Below are positions 62,511 through 64,000 of a stretch of 64,000 nt of DNA, in pieces. The position numbers and the translations under genes are program-made. The stretch comes from Neorhizobium sp. JUb45 (GTDB taxonomy: Bacteria; Pseudomonadota; Alphaproteobacteria; Rhizobiales; Rhizobiaceae): NCBI RefSeq assembly GCF_004343585.1, contig NZ_SLYW01000013.1:1-64000 (forward strand). The letters are read 5' to 3'. Position 1 is the first letter of the stretch. Each line of letters begins with the position of its first letter. The notes below the pieces were generated by a model that did no database searches, was not told where the DNA came from, and worked only from the letters and a program-made list of their open reading frames with translations.

Positions 62511-63272
62511 TTAGTGGATGTGAATGCCGCCGTTTACGTCGAGCGTGACACCAGTCATGTAGCTCGACAGGTCGGACGCCAGGAACATGCAGGCCCCGGC
62601 AACCTCTTCCGGCCGGCCTGGACGACCGAGCGGAATGGCGGTCGAAAGCTCTTTCAGGCGCTCGGGGGAAATTGCATCGGCTACGAAATTCGTCTCGATT
62701 AGCGATGGGCAAACGGCATTGACACGCACGTTCAAGGCCCCGAGTTCCCGAGCCAGGGTCCGGGTCATAGAGAGTACGCCCCCTTTGGACGCGGCGTAAT
62801 GGGCACCGCCGAACAGTCCGCCACCACGTTGGGCCGCCACCGAAGCGACATTGACGATCGAGCCGGACCTCTGATCCGCCATGACTTTGGCAAACGGCGT
62901 CACGATGTTGAACGTCCCGGCTAGGTTTACCGACATGATTTGTCCGTATTCGCGCTCGGTTATTTCGTCATATTTCGCCGGCTTCATGATTCCAGCCGAG
63001 TGTATCAGAGCATCAACGCGACCAAACTTAGCTATCACCTTTGCCAGCGCTTCTTCGCATTCGTCCCGCGAAGTAATGTCACATTTCAAGGCGATGCAGT
63101 CGGCTGCCGGAAACTGCTCTCCAAGTGACGCAGCAGCGTCTTCAAGACCGGAATCCACATCCAGGACCGCTACACGAGCACCGTTCTGAGCAAGCATCTC
63201 AGCTGTTGCACGGCCGATACCATGAGAAGACGCAGCGCCAGTTATGACGCAAACTTTCTCGTTCATAAGCAT
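62511..63272 (-). CDS. SDR-family oxidoreductase
   Basis: A 253-residue classical SDR: VCVITGAASSHGIGRATAEMLAQNGARVAVLDVD (aspartate after strand two suggests NAD), HSAGIM, SVAAQRGGGLFGGAHYAASK as the catalytic block, GVTLDVNGG at the end. AGGAGG precedes the ATG at 63272; in-frame residues upstream are not SDR-like. It is the first gene of the minus-strand cluster, divergent from the CoA-transferase gene. Confidence 0.92.
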   Translation of the reverse strand: MLMNEKVCVITGAASSHGIGRATAEMLAQNGARVAVLDVDSGLEDAAASLGEQFPAADCIALKCDITSRDECEEALAKVIAKFGRVDALIHSAGIMKPAKYDEITEREYGQIMSVNLAGTFNIVTPFAKVMADQRSGSIVNVASVAAQRGGGLFGGAHYAASKGGVLSMTRTLARELGALNVRVNAVCPSLIETNFVADAISPERLKELSTAIPLGRPGRPEEVAGACMFLASDLSSYMTGVTLDVNGGIHIH

Positions 63273-63313
63273 TGGAAAACTCCTCCAGTCATCCTCAGCT
63301 CTGACAAATATCA

Positions 63314-63328
63314 ATTTCATATATGCAG
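63314..63328. promoter_or_regulatory. Repeated box, copy 1 (candidate IclR operator)
   Basis: ATTTCATATATGCAG, containing the palindromic core CATATATG, in the divergent promoter of the SDR and CoA-transferase genes. An exact copy lies 71 bases away. Confidence 0.55.
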
Positions 63329-63384
63329 TCAACCGTTCACTAGCGAAATTTTTGATTTGACCAAATTTTGCCTGCGAATTACGT

Positions 63385-63399
63385 ATTTCATATATGCAG
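63385..63399. promoter_or_regulatory. Repeated box, copy 2 (candidate IclR operator)
   Basis: Exact second copy of ATTTCATATATGCAG. The TGCATATATGAA-like core and AT-rich flanks fit IclR-family sites; the two IclR genes of this cluster are the obvious candidates to bind it. Confidence 0.55.
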
Positions 63400-63527
63400 A
63401 CTAAAACTGGCGTAATCGCGCCGGTAGCACCTTGGGAGAGAGGCGTGCTTGGGAGGCTGAAGATTGCAGCAGCATCGCTCAACACGACGATCTTTCTCTG
63501 GGCGACATGAGGATGGGAGGATCCTAA

Positions 63528-64000
63528 ATGGCGAACCAACACCTGAAAAACTTGCGGGTGCTTGACCTGACGAGCGTCGTCGTGGGACCGACCTGCACAT
63601 GGCGGCTGGCACAATACGGCGCGGAGGTCATCAAGATCGAAGCGCCGGAAGGGGACCTGATGCGTGGCCTCGGAGGCACATCGCCAACCGGGCAGCATTC
63701 CGGCACCTATCTGCACCTTAACCGCGGCAAGCGAAACGTCTGCCTCGACCTGAAAAAGCCGGGTGCGAAACAGGTTATCGAGAAACTTATCGATTGGTGT
63801 GATGTCGTTGTCGCCAATATGCGACCCAAAGCGCTCGAGCGGCTTGGCCTGGATGCCGCATCGATTCTCGCCCGCCATCCGCAGAAGATTCATTGTCTGA
63901 TTACAGGCTATGGCACGGATGGACCCTATTCCGGTCTGCCGACCTACGATAGCGTCGTACAGGGCGTGTCGGGAATCGGCGGCCTGTTTCTTGAACGTGA
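63528..64000 (+). CDS. Class III CoA-transferase (CaiB/BaiF family), cut by window edge
   Basis: The first 157 codons are visible and open to the window end: MANQHLKNLRVLDLTSVVVGP, QYGAEVIKIEAPEGDLMRG, LHLNRGKRNVCLDLKKPGAK, then VVVANMRPKALERLGLD and TGYGTDGPYSGLPTYDSVVQGVSG, where the aspartate in TYDSVVQ (about 141) is the expected catalytic residue. The family swaps CoA between carboxylic acids. GGGAGG lies 11 bases before the ATG. It would activate the acid brought in by the MHS carrier and is divergent from the other cluster genes. Confidence 0.92.
   Translation, partial: MANQHLKNLRVLDLTSVVVGPTCTWRLAQYGAEVIKIEAPEGDLMRGLGGTSPTGQHSGTYLHLNRGKRNVCLDLKKPGAKQVIEKLIDWCDVVVANMRPKALERLGLDAASILARHPQKIHCLITGYGTDGPYSGLPTYDSVVQGVSGIGGLFLER

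Noticed and set aside
1-64000. CRISPR arrays, rRNA operons, replication origin (repABC) or conjugation genes
   Set aside because: No regularly spaced repeats, rRNA-like stretches or Rep/Tra protein motifs were seen anywhere in the window.

Overview
The window looks like accessory DNA (a large plasmid, chromid or island) of a Rhizobiaceae bacterium (Rhizobium, Agrobacterium or a close relative). This is inferred from the GC-rich alphaproteobacterial codon use, the crowd of LysR, AraC, IclR and LacI regulators, the many catabolic SDRs and transporters, and the near absence of housekeeping genes. No rRNA, intact tRNA, CRISPR array or replication gene was seen.

Layout. (1) 1-5.7 kb is a scarred zone: an IS3-type transposase tail, a truncated second copy of a PBP2/FtsI-like gene abutting a headless EamA-type transporter, a LysR gene, the intact ftsI-like gene, a lysE-like gene broken by two one-base deletions, and a histidine kinase lacking its sensor. 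(2) 5.8-10.3 kb: a hybrid PAS histidine kinase, an alpha/beta hydrolase and NhaA. (3) 10.7-19.2 kb: a LysR gene divergent from a nine-gene co-directional cluster. It holds an NMT1/THI5-type ABC importer, an SDR, a dihydroorotase/allantoinase-like amidohydrolase, a DUF3830 protein, an acetamidase/formamidase, an HD phosphohydrolase and a GlcG/HbpS protein. It looks like uptake and stepwise hydrolysis of an unidentified cyclic amide or ureide, and is the best candidate here for an undescribed system. (4) 19.4-30.2 kb: small regulator/enzyme pairs, several with clear operator palindromes (HxlR with a crotonase, ArsR with a quinone oxidoreductase, AraC with SDRs), a 275-bp MITE-like element, and a decayed AraC fragment.

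(5) 30.2-47.3 kb: two tandem small proteins of an unrecognised family behind a beheaded LysR gene; a luciferase-like monooxygenase and a YcaC-like hydrolase; three full-length LysR paralogues with TTG starts; oxidoreductases, a homoserine-dehydrogenase-like enzyme, a Kef-type antiporter, AlaE, a GST and a second YcaC-like hydrolase. (6) 48-49.7 kb: a TetR-MFS operon with a perfect operator palindrome. (7) 49.9-54.8 kb: a LacI regulator, two tandem perfect LacI-type operators, and a three-subunit membrane-bound FAD sugar/polyol dehydrogenase (Tat small subunit, GMC flavoprotein with Fe-S motif, triheme cytochrome c). (8) 55.5-64 kb: two IclR regulators with an HTD2-type hydratase, an MHS-family carrier, a crotonase/3-hydroxyacyl-CoA dehydrogenase fusion, a VOC protein, an SDR, and a class III CoA-transferase running off the end. 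This is a CoA-thioester route for an imported organic acid, with a repeated TTTCATATATGCAG box in its divergent promoter.

All functions are assigned by reading motifs and recalling families; no database search was run.
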